Origin: CAZECE01 sp964510525
GTDB taxonomy: Bacteria > Pseudomonadota > Gammaproteobacteria > Pseudomonadales > JANQJO01
DNA length: 64,000 nucleotides
Assembly (NCBI GenBank): GCA_964510525.1
Contig: CAZECE010000141.1
Span: 1 to 64,000 of the forward strand
Reading direction: 5' to 3'
The notes beneath the pieces were generated by a model that made no database searches, was not told the origin of the DNA, and saw only the letters and a program-made list of their open reading frames with translations. Shown here piece by piece: positions 33,922 through 42,828 of this stretch; positions within the stretch are counted from its first letter, which is position 1; every line of letters begins with the position of its first letter. Both the position numbers and the translations under genes were made by a program.

Positions 33922-35262
33922 TTAAAGCCTGGCATCCACGAGTTCGAGTGGTAGTGCGGACTTAACATCGTAGAGAATGCCGCCCGGTTTTAACAAGCTG
34001 CGTATCCATTCGGCTCCTTGCTGGGTGAATTGCTTGTGTGCCACGCACAGAACCACAGCATCGTAATGGTGTTGTTCCGGAACCGGTGTCAGTTTCAGCC
34101 CCAATTCGGCTTGCGCGATCTCCTCATTGATCCAAGGATCATGGACATTGATATTGGCATGAAAAGAACGTAAGTGCTCAATAACATCGATGACTCTGGA
34201 ATTGCGCAGATCCGGGCAATTTTCTTTAAAGGTTAAACCTAAGATCAGAATATTGGCGTCTACTACGTGTTTTTTTGCCCTCAACAGCAGTTGGATGACT
34301 TGTTGAGCAACGTGAAGGCCCATTTCATCATTAATCCGACGCCCTGCAAGAATCACATCAGGGTGATGGCCTACTTCCTGGGCTTTGTGAGTGAGGTAAT
34401 AAGGGTCAACACTGATGCAATGGCCGCCGACCAGCCCGGGTTTGAATGGCAAAAAATTCCATTTTGTGCCCGCTGCAGCCAATACTTCACTGGTGTCTAT
34501 GTCTAAACGGTTAAACAGCATGGCCAGTTCGTTGACAAGGGCAATGTTGACATCTCGCTGGGTATTTTCAATGACTTTAGCCGCCTCAGCGACACGAATG
34601 CTGCTGGTCAAGTGGGTGCCGGCGGTGATGATGGTTTTATAGAGTTGGTCAATCCAAACGCTGGCCTCAGGAGAGGAGCCTGAGGTGACTTTTTTGATGT
34701 CGCTGACTTTGTGCTCGGTGTCGCCGGGATTGATGCGCTCAGGGCTGTAACCAACAAAAAAGTCTTGGTTTAAGGTCAAGCCAGAACCCGCTTCCAGAAG
34801 GGGCACGCACACTTCCTCGGTCGCGCCAGGGTAAACAGTAGATTCGTACACCACCACATCGCCAGGGTTTAAGCGCTGGGCAATCATCTTGGAGGCTTCA
34901 ATCAGTGGGGTTAACACGGGGCGTTTATGCTGGTCGATGGGGGTCGGAACCGTCACGATGAAGGTGTTGGCTCCTGATAGCTGATCGGGGTTGTTGCTGA
35001 ACCAAATGCCTGAGCTAATGGGGTCTTTGGGGTTGTCGTCTGAATCAATGGGCAAGCTGAGCGATTTAAGTGATTCAGCGTCAACTTCTAATGTGTTATC
35101 GATGCCTTGTTTGAGTTCTAAAATACGTTGCTCACTGATATCAAATCCAAGGGTATGAAACACTTTACCGAATGCGACCGCTAAGGGAAGGCCCACATAC
35201 CCCAAGCCAATAATGCCAAGTCTCACCTGTTCAAAAGGGCGGAGTTGAGCCACTTGATTCAT
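33922..35262 (-). CDS. Nucleotide-sugar 6-dehydrogenase, TviB/WbpO-like
   Basis: A 446-residue UDP-glucose/UDP-HexNAc dehydrogenase family enzyme. NAD site L-G-I-I-G-L-G-Y-V-G-L-P-L-A; V-Y-E-S-T-V-Y-P-G-A-T; Y-S-P-E-R-I-N-P-G-D; and the active cysteine in V-G-G-H-C-I-S-V-D-P-Y-Y-L. The Y-S-P-E-R-I-N-P-G-D form is typical of the TviB/WbpO/WbpA branch that oxidises UDP-GlcNAc or UDP-GalNAc rather than UDP-glucose. The start at 35262 follows a GAGGG ribosome site; an in-frame ATG at 35286 adds eight residues. It is divergent from the exopolysaccharide genes. Confidence 0.9.
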   Translation of the reverse strand: MNQVAQLRPFEQVRLGIIGLGYVGLPLAVAFGKVFHTLGFDISEQRILELKQGIDNTLEVDAESLKSLSLPIDSDDNPKDPISSGIWFSNNPDQLSGANTFIVTVPTPIDQHKRPVLTPLIEASKMIAQRLNPGDVVVYESTVYPGATEEVCVPLLEAGSGLTLNQDFFVGYSPERINPGDTEHKVSDIKKVTSGSSPEASVWIDQLYKTIITAGTHLTSSIRVAEAAKVIENTQRDVNIALVNELAMLFNRLDIDTSEVLAAAGTKWNFLPFKPGLVGGHCISVDPYYLTHKAQEVGHHPDVILAGRRINDEMGLHVAQQVIQLLLRAKKHVVDANILILGLTFKENCPDLRNSRVIDVIEHLRSFHANINVHDPWINEEIAQAELGLKLTPVPEQHHYDAVVLCVAHKQFTQQGAEWIRSLLKPGGILYDVKSALPLELVDARL

Positions 35263-35661
35263 ATATGCATCCCTCAAATTAAACATGAATAGCTGTGTCC
35301 GGCGCGATTCTAACCCAAGTTCGGTATTTTTTGTGGTTTTTGCAGCTTTCTGCCTTTATCAAGCTGGTCTACTCTGTAGTAATTGTGATGTTAAGTGTCG
35401 TTAACCCACTGATTTTTAGAGGGTAACAGGCCGTTTAGTGTTTGAAAAAAGATTATGATTTAAACATCTGTAGCCTTGCTATATAATCTGGCCCGTTTTT
35501 AAACTGGTTTACAATATCGTGTGTTGCAAAATACGTGTTGTTGCAAAATACGGTGTATTGAAATAAACAGTCAACAACGCCGTCGGTACTTTTTAAGATT
35601 TTAAGAAAAAATATCAAAGAAAAGTATTAAAGAGATATAAAAGTATTAAAGAGATATAGTT
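35263..35661. promoter_or_regulatory. Divergent control region of the polysaccharide genes, with two sets of direct repeats
   Basis: A 399-bp gap without a gene between the leftward dehydrogenase and the rightward sugar transferase. It contains GTTGCAAAATACG twice (35523-35535 and 35540-35552, 17 bp apart) and a perfect 19-bp tandem repeat (35621-35639, 35640-35658) that ends 3 nt before the GTG start and supplies the AGAG ribosome-site-like sequence. The first pair could be an operator. No ops/JUMPstart element was seen. Confidence 0.65.
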
Positions 35662-37065
35662 GTGGGGCATATCAGAGTTTTTCGACATTATTTTCATGTG
35701 CCCTTTTTGTTATTAGGGGCGCTTGAAGCGGTTATCCTCATCGCTTCTGTTTATTTAGCTGTCTGGTTAAGATTCGAAGACAGTGCGCGTTTAGCGGAAG
35801 TGTTGTCAGGTCTTTGGACACAAGGCCTCTTATTTTCTTTTGTGATGTTAATTGCGATGACGGCGATGAGTGTCTACCCCTCTTACCTTCGTGAGGGTAT
35901 GACCGGTGTCATGTTGCGCACGGCGGTGAGTTATTTTATCGGGTCGGCCGTTTTGGCCATGACGTTTTACTTTTTCCCTCAAATGGCGCTTGGACGTGGC
36001 ATTTTCTTTATTGCGGCAGCGATTTCTTTTTGCGCACTGTTTTTTGGCCGCCTGTTGTTTTCTCGTTTTCTATCTGAAGATATTTTAAAAAGTCGTGTTT
36101 TGGTGTTGGGTGCTGGTGAGAAAGCACGAGCCGTTTGGGACCGGGTGGTGGAGTCTAATTCGGCATTAAGTTATGTGGTTGTGGGCTTCATTCCAATAGA
36201 AGGCGAGCCAGTTTGTATTGAAAAAGGACGCTTGATTCAAGATCAGGAGGCTTCTTTAGAACAGATTGCGCATCGTTTGGGTATTAATGAAATTTTGGTG
36301 GCCCCAGATGACCGTCGGTGCAACTTTCCTGTCCGCCAACTGCTCGATGCCAAGCTCAGCGGCATTGATGTGTTAGACATTTTGAATTTTTTTGAGCGTG
36401 AATCGAACAAAATTGAAGTGGATTGGTTGAGCCCTGGCTGGCTGGTATTTGCAGACGGCTTTTCTTACAGTCAGGCTAGGTTGGTTTTTGAACGGTTTTT
36501 TGATGTTTGCGTGAGCCTAGCAATGCTTTTGCTTGCCTGGCCAATCATGTTGTTTACGGCGTTGGCCATTATGGCTGAGGATGGCTTTAAAGCGAGTGTG
36601 TTTTATCGTCAAACCCGAGTCGGGATGAACCAACGACCCTTTTCGATTTATAAGTTTCGCAGTATGCGAGAGGATGCCGAAAAAGAGGGCGCTCAGTGGG
36701 CTGCTCAGGCGGACAACAGAATTACTCGGGTAGGTCGCTTTATTCGTAAGTATCGCATTGATGAGTTACCGCAAATTTTAAATGTTTTAAAAGGCGACAT
36801 GGCGATTGTGGGTCCGAGGCCCGAAAGACCGGAATTTGTGTCCTCTTTAGCGTCTTCAATTCCTTATTTTCAGGAGCGGCATCGAGTGAAGCCAGGGATC
36901 ACCGGTTGGGCACAGTTGCGTTACCCCTATGGTGCCTCTGTCGACGATTCGAAAGTAAAATTGAAATACGACCTGTATTACGTCAAAAACCACAGCTTAT
37001 TGTTGGACAGCTTGATTGTGCTACAAACGATTGAGGTGGTGCTGTTTGGCAAGGGCGCTAGGTAG
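35662..37065 (+). CDS. Polyprenyl-phosphate sugar-1-phosphate transferase (initiating glycosyltransferase)
   Basis: A 467-residue membrane enzyme of the WcaJ/ExoY kind, close to the TIGR03013 group found in XrtA-type exopolysaccharide loci. Four to five membrane segments fill the first 130 residues, a CoA-binding-like domain follows (V-L-V-L-G-A-G-E-K), and residues about 270-467 are the transferase: F-Y-R-Q-T-R-V-G, F-S-I-Y-K-F-R-S-M, R-I-D-E-L-P-Q-I-L-N-V-L-K-G-D-M and P-G-I-T-G-W-A-Q. It loads the first sugar phosphate onto undecaprenyl phosphate. It starts with GTG directly after a duplicated leader. Confidence 0.92.
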   Translation: MGHIRVFRHYFHVPFLLLGALEAVILIASVYLAVWLRFEDSARLAEVLSGLWTQGLLFSFVMLIAMTAMSVYPSYLREGMTGVMLRTAVSYFIGSAVLAMTFYFFPQMALGRGIFFIAAAISFCALFFGRLLFSRFLSEDILKSRVLVLGAGEKARAVWDRVVESNSALSYVVVGFIPIEGEPVCIEKGRLIQDQEASLEQIAHRLGINEILVAPDDRRCNFPVRQLLDAKLSGIDVLDILNFFERESNKIEVDWLSPGWLVFADGFSYSQARLVFERFFDVCVSLAMLLLAWPIMLFTALAIMAEDGFKASVFYRQTRVGMNQRPFSIYKFRSMREDAEKEGAQWAAQADNRITRVGRFIRKYRIDELPQILNVLKGDMAIVGPRPERPEFVSSLASSIPYFQERHRVKPGITGWAQLRYPYGASVDDSKVKLKYDLYYVKNHSLLLDSLIVLQTIEVVLFGKGAR

Positions 37066-37189
37066 CGTACTAAATTTTTACATAATGTGACGCACTTCAA
37101 ATTGTGTGTTTAATCAGGAGTCCACTATAATTCAGCGTGTTTTTCATTAAATTGGCTTTATTTAATGAAATTCTCAGTTAAATCAATGG

Positions 37190-37228
37190 GTTTTTAAAAT
37201 TACAGAACGGGTTTTAAAATTACAGAGC
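37190..37228. repeat. Near-perfect 19-20-bp tandem duplication before the export lipoprotein gene
   Basis: TTTTAAAATTACAGA occurs twice at a 20-bp step, the second copy ending 5 nt before the start codon. Its position mirrors the duplication in front of the upstream gene. Confidence 0.85.
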
Positions 37229-37232
37229 AATT

Positions 37233-38024
37233 ATGGTCTTTTTTTATTCTTTGATTTCCTCAAACAGCTTTAATACGTTAAAAAACGTTCAAGACGTTGC
37301 TGTTACGGCCTTTATGGCCATGATTCTACTCACGACCGGCTGCACCTTTGTGCCTGATAAACCTGAAGGAGCGTCGACGGTAGAGCCATCGGCTCAGGCG
37401 CCTTTTGAAACACAAGATAATACGTTAACTGGCGCTGATCAGGAAAAGCAATATGTCCAGCAGAGCCAGATCACATCATCTGACTCTTCCTCAGCGCCTA
37501 AGCAAGCGACCGAACAAAAGGATTACATCATTGGTAATGATGATCAGGTTATGGTTAGCGTTTGGCGAAATGCCGATTTGTCCATCACGGTTCCGGTACG
37601 GCCGGATGGCAACATTTCCACCCCTCTAGTTGGCGACATTAAAGCCGCGGGACGTACCCCGATGCAGTTGGCAAAAGCGATTGAAGCGCGATTAGGTTAT
37701 TTTATTAAAGATCCTCATGTCACGGTGATCATTACGGGCTTAACCAGTCATGAGTATGTGAATCGTGTTCGAATTACCGGTGCCGTGCAGAATCCGCAAT
37801 CCATTCCATTTCGGGAGGGTATGACGGTGCTTGATCTGGTTTTGGCATCCGGCAGCATTACGGAGTTTGCTGCTGGTAACCGTTCGGTGTTGTATCGGCA
37901 GCACAATGGTAAAACGGTTTCAAAGCGCATACGGTTAGAAAAAATGCTGGATAAAGGCGATTTATCCGATAACTATCGCTTGCGACCAGGCGATGTATTA
38001 ACTGTTCCTGAGAGTTTGTTTTAG
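37233..38024 (+). CDS. Polysaccharide export lipoprotein, Wza-like (XrtA-type group)
   Basis: A 263-residue protein. A hydrophobic stretch with a lipobox-like L-L-T-T-G-C puts the lipidated cysteine at residue 37. After a Ser/Gln-rich spacer, residues about 95-180 are the polysaccharide export domain (Y-I-I-G-N-D-D-Q-V-M-V-S-V-W, V-R-P-D-G-N-I-S-T-P-L-V-G-D-I) and 185-263 a SLBB-type domain (V-R-I-T-G-A-V-Q-N-P). Such proteins form the outer-membrane exit for exopolysaccharide. It resembles the TIGR03027 set. It precedes the chain-length gene by 14 nt. Confidence 0.9.
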   Translation: MVFFYSLISSNSFNTLKNVQDVAVTAFMAMILLTTGCTFVPDKPEGASTVEPSAQAPFETQDNTLTGADQEKQYVQQSQITSSDSSSAPKQATEQKDYIIGNDDQVMVSVWRNADLSITVPVRPDGNISTPLVGDIKAAGRTPMQLAKAIEARLGYFIKDPHVTVIITGLTSHEYVNRVRITGAVQNPQSIPFREGMTVLDLVLASGSITEFAAGNRSVLYRQHNGKTVSKRIRLEKMLDKGDLSDNYRLRPGDVLTVPESLF

Positions 38025-38038
38025 ATTTAGAGTGTAAA

Positions 38039-39598
38039 GTGAACATAACTTACGTTTTAGAATTATTAAAAGCCATGTATCGGGAGTACAACAATTATGC
38101 TCCCTGGTGTTGGTTGGTGTTTGTTTTGATTGCTACCGCGGTCATTATTCTGGGCTATCGTTGGCCCCAGATATATGAATCTTCAACCGATATCATGGCG
38201 GTTGAAAGCAGTGTTGGCGATTTAATGCGTGGCCATGTCGTTGGTATTGAAATCAATGAGCGCAATGCAAAAGAGGATCTATTCAGTCGCAGTATTATTC
38301 GTTCGGTGATCGAAGCAGGGGGTTGGACGGGACCGGATGGAGAGCCTCTGACACCCATTCAGTTGCAGCTTTTGGGGCAAAGTGTTCGTCGTAATACCAA
38401 GGTGAAAAAGGTCGGCGCTGGGATTTTGAGGATCAGCTATCAAGACGCCGATGCTCAAAGAGCGTTTCTTGTGGCTTCAAAATACGCAGAGATGTTTGTC
38501 GCTGAAACAACCGAAAGGCAAAAGAGTGAAAGTCAGGCCGCTTATGATTTCATCGACAAACAAGTAGCGGCTTATCATAAAAAGTTACAAGAAGCCGAAA
38601 CAAACTTAAAACAGTATCGCGCCAGAAACCTAGGGGTAAACGCGGGCGGAGAAAATGAAGTATTTGGGCATTTATCCAATCTACAGCAGCGCTTAGAGCA
38701 GACCGAGTTAGCTCTAAAAGAGGCCTTAATTCGTAAGCACTCTTTGGAAGGTCAGCTGTCCGGTGAGATATCGCAAAGCCGAGTGGCCATGAGAACCTTG
38801 TCATTGCAGCAAAAGGCCCAAGAACTTCAAGCTAAGCTGGATACGATGCGTTTAACCTACCACGATACCTACCCGGATATTGTGCAAATCAAACAACAAA
38901 TAGCCGAGATCAAAGCCTCGATTCGACGCGGAGGGTCGTCTGATGATAGGTATCTTGTGCCTTCTTCCGATTCAAAAGAAGATCAATATTCGCCTCTCTA
39001 TCAACAGTTGCGCGGTGATTTGGCTGCGGTCAATACAGAAATCGACCTGCATCGTGTTCGTATTGACGAGGTCAATAAGCTGATTCAACAAGTGCGAGGC
39101 AAGATGGTATCTATTAATGAAAGCGCTGTAATTGAAGCGGAAATGGTGCGCGATTACGAAGTGAATCAGGGCATTTATCAAAGTTTGTTACAAAAACGCG
39201 AAAACGCTCGCTTGTCCATGGATGTCGACAAAGAGGGCAAAGGCGTGACCTATAAAGTGCGTCAACCCGCCAATCTGCCGCTCTTACCTACGGGCATGCG
39301 TTTTCTGTATTTTTTGGTGATTGGGCCTATTTTAGGGGTATTGGTGCCTATTGGGTGTTTGTTTGCGCTGGTGCAATTTGATGGGCGGATACGCAACCTC
39401 AGCATAATCTCCAAAGTGCTGAGCCCTCCTATCATGATGTCAATGACTTTGAGTGATGAGCAAATGGCTTTTCGGTACAAGCCTGTAATGGTTGGTTTGG
39501 GGGCGGTATTGTTGATTTATGGAGTCATGATCGCACTTCGTTTAAGTGGTTTTGATGTTGCAGGTTCTGCATTAGACATAATCGGAGGGGCGCGCTGA
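38039..39598 (+). CDS. Polysaccharide chain-length determinant, Wzz/XrtA-type
   Basis: A 519-residue inner-membrane co-polymerase. One membrane segment lies near residues 25-43, then a Wzz domain, a long periplasmic coiled coil (about 170-370, e.g. L-Q-E-A-E-T-N-L-K-Q-Y) and C-terminal membrane segments near 425-447 and 482-500. The R-Q-P-A-N-L-P-L-L-P-T-G stretch before the final membrane part is typical. It works with the export lipoprotein and, in classic systems, a tyrosine kinase encoded next. The start is GTG; its stop overlaps the next ATG (TGATG). Confidence 0.9.
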   Translation: MNITYVLELLKAMYREYNNYAPWCWLVFVLIATAVIILGYRWPQIYESSTDIMAVESSVGDLMRGHVVGIEINERNAKEDLFSRSIIRSVIEAGGWTGPDGEPLTPIQLQLLGQSVRRNTKVKKVGAGILRISYQDADAQRAFLVASKYAEMFVAETTERQKSESQAAYDFIDKQVAAYHKKLQEAETNLKQYRARNLGVNAGGENEVFGHLSNLQQRLEQTELALKEALIRKHSLEGQLSGEISQSRVAMRTLSLQQKAQELQAKLDTMRLTYHDTYPDIVQIKQQIAEIKASIRRGGSSDDRYLVPSSDSKEDQYSPLYQQLRGDLAAVNTEIDLHRVRIDEVNKLIQQVRGKMVSINESAVIEAEMVRDYEVNQGIYQSLLQKRENARLSMDVDKEGKGVTYKVRQPANLPLLPTGMRFLYFLVIGPILGVLVPIGCLFALVQFDGRIRNLSIISKVLSPPIMMSMTLSDEQMAFRYKPVMVGLGAVLLIYGVMIALRLSGFDVAGSALDIIGGAR

Positions 39599-40407
39599 TG
39601 AATACCGTCGATTTTAAGAAAGATTCGGTTATAAAAAGTTCTGGTTTTCAAGATCAGGCGAAAGAGCCTGCAGACGCAGTGACGATCAACCTCAAGTCAT
39701 CCTCTTCAAACCTAACCTCAGCGAATCCATCTCCCCCAATAAAGTCGATGGTCGAGCCAAACTATTTAAGCTTTGAACAATTAAAATCGCATAATATTAT
39801 TTATCCATTTTCAGAAAACACGAAAATGGTGGATCAGTATCGAGAATTGAGAACGTCGTTACTTGAGCTTTACGGCAATAAAAACAAGATTACGATGGTG
39901 TGTTCGGTCTTGCCAGGAGGCGGGAGCACGCATGTTGCCGTGAATTTAGCGGCAGCTTTTGCTTTTGATGAGATGAAAACGGCGCTCTTGATGGATTGTA
40001 ACTTGAGAAATTCAGCATTGGCTGAGCGTTTGTATGTCGATGCGGATGCGGGCTTAACGGATTTTCTGCACGAAGAGGTTATGGGGATCGATAACATTAT
40101 TTACCCGACGGGTATTGCGCGTTTGCGATTGATCCCAACAGGTAAAAGCACCAACATCGCGCCCGAGCACTTCACCTCGAATAGAATGAGGGACTTGTTG
40201 GATCTGTTAAAGGATCGTTATCAAGATCGGTATATTTTTCTCGATGCGCCGCCACTAACCTATTCTGCGGACGCTAAAATTTTGGCGGGCTTGTGTGATC
40301 ATATTTTATTGGTGGTACCTTATGGTCGAGTTTTAGAGTCGCAGCTAGAAGCTACGTTGAATGTGATTGGCAAGGATAAAATAGCGGGTGTGATTTTAAA
40401 TCAATAA
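39598..40407 (+). CDS. CpsD/CapB-like P-loop protein lacking the Walker A lysine
   Basis: A 269-residue relative of bacterial tyrosine autokinases (TIGR03018 group). The fold is clear: V-D-Q-Y-R-E-L-R-T-S-L, the A-V-N-L-A-A-A-F-A helix and the Walker B Y-I-F-L-D-A-P-P. But where active kinases have P-G-E-G-K-S-T this protein has P-G-G-G-S-T-H (106-112), so the ATP lysine is replaced by serine, and the Walker A' run is D-C-N-L-R-N-S. The chain also stops at V-I-L-N-Q with no tyrosine-rich tail. It is probably catalytically dead and a structural partner of the chain-length protein. The last 12 nt overlap the convergent pilD gene. Confidence 0.82.
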   Translation: MNTVDFKKDSVIKSSGFQDQAKEPADAVTINLKSSSSNLTSANPSPPIKSMVEPNYLSFEQLKSHNIIYPFSENTKMVDQYRELRTSLLELYGNKNKITMVCSVLPGGGSTHVAVNLAAAFAFDEMKTALLMDCNLRNSALAERLYVDADAGLTDFLHEEVMGIDNIIYPTGIARLRLIPTGKSTNIAPEHFTSNRMRDLLDLLKDRYQDRYIFLDAPPLTYSADAKILAGLCDHILLVVPYGRVLESQLEATLNVIGKDKIAGVILNQ

Positions 40408-41277
40408 CCAGTTATTGAGATTCATTGTTTCGCCCCACAAAAAATAACCCCAACCGGCCGCAGCTAAAAACGGACCAAATGGAATAGCGTGGTTTCTGTT
40501 GTGTTTGACGATCAGTATCATCCCAATGCCGATAACAGACCCGACCAACGACGACCATAAAATAATACTTGGGATGGCTTCCCAGCCCATCCAGGCGCCC
40601 AATGCGGCCAATAATTTGAAATCACCGTAACCCATGCCTTCTTTCCCGGTGATCAATTTAAACGCCCAATACACAGACCATAAGCACAAGTAGCCGGCAA
40701 CAGCGCCAATCACCGCACTTTCCAATGGCACGAAGGTGCCGTTCAGATTTAACAACAAACCTAACCAAAGCAACGGCAGGGTGATTTGATCAGGTAACAA
40801 TTTATGATCGTAATCGATCAGCGATAATGTCCATAAAGACCAACTGAAGAGCAGCGCCCACAGAAGGCTCATACTGACGCCAAGCTGTTGTGCGACAACC
40901 AGGCTGATCAGTGCTGTGATGCTTTCAACAATGGGGTAGCGTGCTGAGATTGGCGCTTTGCAGTGGTGACATTGGCCTTTTAGAAACAAGTAACTGAAGA
41001 CTGGAATGTTGCACCAGGGTTTGATTCGGTTATCGCACGTTGGGCAAGTGGAGGGCGGCCAAATAAGGTTGAAGCGTTCGGGTTTTGTATCGGGAGAGTC
41101 CGAGTTTTCCAAAATATCACGAGCACTTTGCTCCCATTCGATAAACATCATCTTTGGTAGGCGGTACACCACGACGTTTAGAAAACTCCCAACCATCAAA
41201 CCTAACAAAACCACACTGAAATAAAACAGCGGCGGTATCTGGTCAAGTTGGTAAAAAAAGTCCGAGAGTATAAGCAC
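40396..41277 (-). CDS. pilD: Prepilin peptidase / N-methyltransferase
   Basis: A 293-residue polytopic protein. The zinc-binding part has two CxxC pairs (S-T-C-P-T-C-D and Q-C-H-H-C-K); the aspartates of this GXGD-type peptidase are in L-I-D-Y-D-H-K-L-L-P-D and G-M-G-Y-G-D-F-K-L-L. PilD cuts the leader of PilA and related prepilins at the inner membrane and methylates the new N-terminus. It is the last of the leftward pilB-pilC-pilD set, separated from pilC by a repeat-filled gap. Confidence 0.96.
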   Translation of the reverse strand: MLILSDFFYQLDQIPPLFYFSVVLLGLMVGSFLNVVVYRLPKMMFIEWEQSARDILENSDSPDTKPERFNLIWPPSTCPTCDNRIKPWCNIPVFSYLFLKGQCHHCKAPISARYPIVESITALISLVVAQQLGVSMSLLWALLFSWSLWTLSLIDYDHKLLPDQITLPLLWLGLLLNLNGTFVPLESAVIGAVAGYLCLWSVYWAFKLITGKEGMGYGDFKLLAALGAWMGWEAIPSIILWSSLVGSVIGIGMILIVKHNRNHAIPFGPFLAAAGWGYFLWGETMNLNNWLLI

Positions 41278-41343
41278 GTTAGTTAAGCCTCAACATGAAT
41301 ACGAACATGATTAGTTTCACGCTTTTACACCAGGCATAGTGTA

Positions 41344-41518
41344 CATCATTCCAGACATCGGGCACGTCATTCCAGATATCGGGCACGTCATTCCAGATAT
41401 CGGCTTCGTCATTCCAGACTTGATCTGGAATCCAGGGGTAAAATCTCCCAATTAAAATAACAGTAGGACTCACTTCAGTGCCTCCAGCTCTGGATCCCAG
41501 GTCAAGCCTGGGATGACG
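41344..41518. repeat. 21-bp tandem repeats joined to a 29-bp inverted-repeat element
   Basis: Four CATTCCAGA-type units with a strict 21-bp period (41347-41430) run into an imperfect palindrome with 29-bp arms (41407-41435 and 41490-41518) around a 54-bp centre. The arms contain CGTCAT..CCAG and its complement, the layout of the extragenic repeats (CGTCATTCC.. / GGAATGACG) common in many bacterial genomes. It sits between pilC and pilD and may be a REP/MITE-like element; as RNA it could fold and affect pilD expression. Confidence 0.85.
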
Positions 41519-41548
41519 TTCCTACTTATCGTTTTATCGTTACGAGGA

Positions 41549-42826
41549 TTAAACCACGGAACCCATTTGGAAAATAGGCAAGTACATGGCGGTAATCAAA
41601 CCACCGACCACCACGCCAAGAACCGCCATGATCATGGGTTCCATCAGACTGGTGATGCCATCGACCGCATTATCCACTTCTTCTTCGTAATAGTTAGCGA
41701 CTTTATCCAACATGTTATCCAATGCGCCAGACTCTTCCCCAATGGAGACCATTTGAATCGCCATGGGTGGAAACACGCCGGTTGATTTCATCGCAAACTG
41801 TAACTGCTGGCCCGACGACACATCTTCTTTAATACTGGCAACCGCGCGCTTATAAACGATGTTGCCGGTAGCGCCGGCTACAGAATCCAAGGCCTCGACC
41901 AGCGGAACCCCGGCGGCAAAGGTGGTGGAGAGGGTGCGAGCGTAACGTGCTACTGTTGCTTGAAACACAATATTCCCAATAACGGGTGCCTTCAACGCAA
42001 ATCTATCCAGCAATTCACAAAACGCCGATGATCGCAGTTTGGCTTGTTTGAAACCGATTATGGTGCCGACAATGGCAAGAATCAGAATCCACCAATATTG
42101 TTGCATCCATTCAGAAATGCCAATCACAAATTGGGTGAATGCAGGCAGATCCGCACCGAAACCTTCAAAAAGCTCCTGAAAAGTAGGCACCACCTTGATC
42201 AGCAGGATCACTGTGACGATGAATGCAATAGTCACCACGGCAATGGGGTATTTCATGGCTTTTTTGATTTTTGATTTTAATGCTTCGGATTTCTCTTTGT
42301 AGGTGGCCACTCGATCCAACATGCTTTCCAGCGCACCGGATTGCTCCCCTGAGGCAACGAGGCTGCAAAACAAATCATCGAAGTACTGTGGGTAATTGGT
42401 TAAAGACGTAGCCAGATTATTACCCGCTTCGACATCGGCTTTTATTTCCATGACCAGCTTTTGCATCGAGGCTTTTTCAAGACCATCTGCGACAATTTCG
42501 AAAGATTGCACCAAAGGCACACCGGCTTTCATCATAGTGGCCAGTTGCCGGACAAAAACGGCAATGTCCATGGGGGTGATTTTTTGGCTGCCGGAACCAA
42601 ACAGCGGTTGTGGTTTCTTTTTAATTTTAGAGGTACTGATGCCTTGTTTGCGCAACTCGGCTTTAGCCAGTGCGGTATTGTCACTGGTGATTTCACCATT
42701 GGTGCGGTTGCCGCGTTTATCAGTACCCTCATAAACATAAAGCGTTTTACCGCTTTTTTTCGCTTTAGACGCCTTCGATGCTTTTACTGGCTTTTTCGCT
42801 CGAGTTTTGGTTTTTGCTACTGCCAT
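41549..42826 (-). CDS. pilC: Type IV pilus inner-membrane platform protein
   Basis: A 425-residue PilC. The first 25 residues are Lys/Ala-rich, then comes the N-terminal part Y-V-Y-E-G-T-D-K-R-G-N-R and two T2SF domains (F-V-R-Q-L-A-T-M-M-K-A-G-V-P-L and Y-A-R-T-L-S-T-T-F-A-A-G-V-P-L) with the S-G-E-Q-S-G and I-G-E-E-S-G motifs and three membrane segments. It links the PilB motor to the growing pilus. It follows pilB with a 2-nt gap. Confidence 0.96.
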   Translation of the reverse strand: MAVAKTKTRAKKPVKASKASKAKKSGKTLYVYEGTDKRGNRTNGEITSDNTALAKAELRKQGISTSKIKKKPQPLFGSGSQKITPMDIAVFVRQLATMMKAGVPLVQSFEIVADGLEKASMQKLVMEIKADVEAGNNLATSLTNYPQYFDDLFCSLVASGEQSGALESMLDRVATYKEKSEALKSKIKKAMKYPIAVVTIAFIVTVILLIKVVPTFQELFEGFGADLPAFTQFVIGISEWMQQYWWILILAIVGTIIGFKQAKLRSSAFCELLDRFALKAPVIGNIVFQATVARYARTLSTTFAAGVPLVEALDSVAGATGNIVYKRAVASIKEDVSSGQQLQFAMKSTGVFPPMAIQMVSIGEESGALDNMLDKVANYYEEEVDNAVDGITSLMEPMIMAVLGVVVGGLITAMYLPIFQMGSVV

Positions 42827-42828
42827 GG

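Noticed and set aside
41279..41473. A 64-residue frame with D-I-W-N-D-V-P heptads between pilD and pilC
   Set aside because: It is made by the 21-bp DNA repeat read in frame; no ribosome site and no coding signal outside the repeat.
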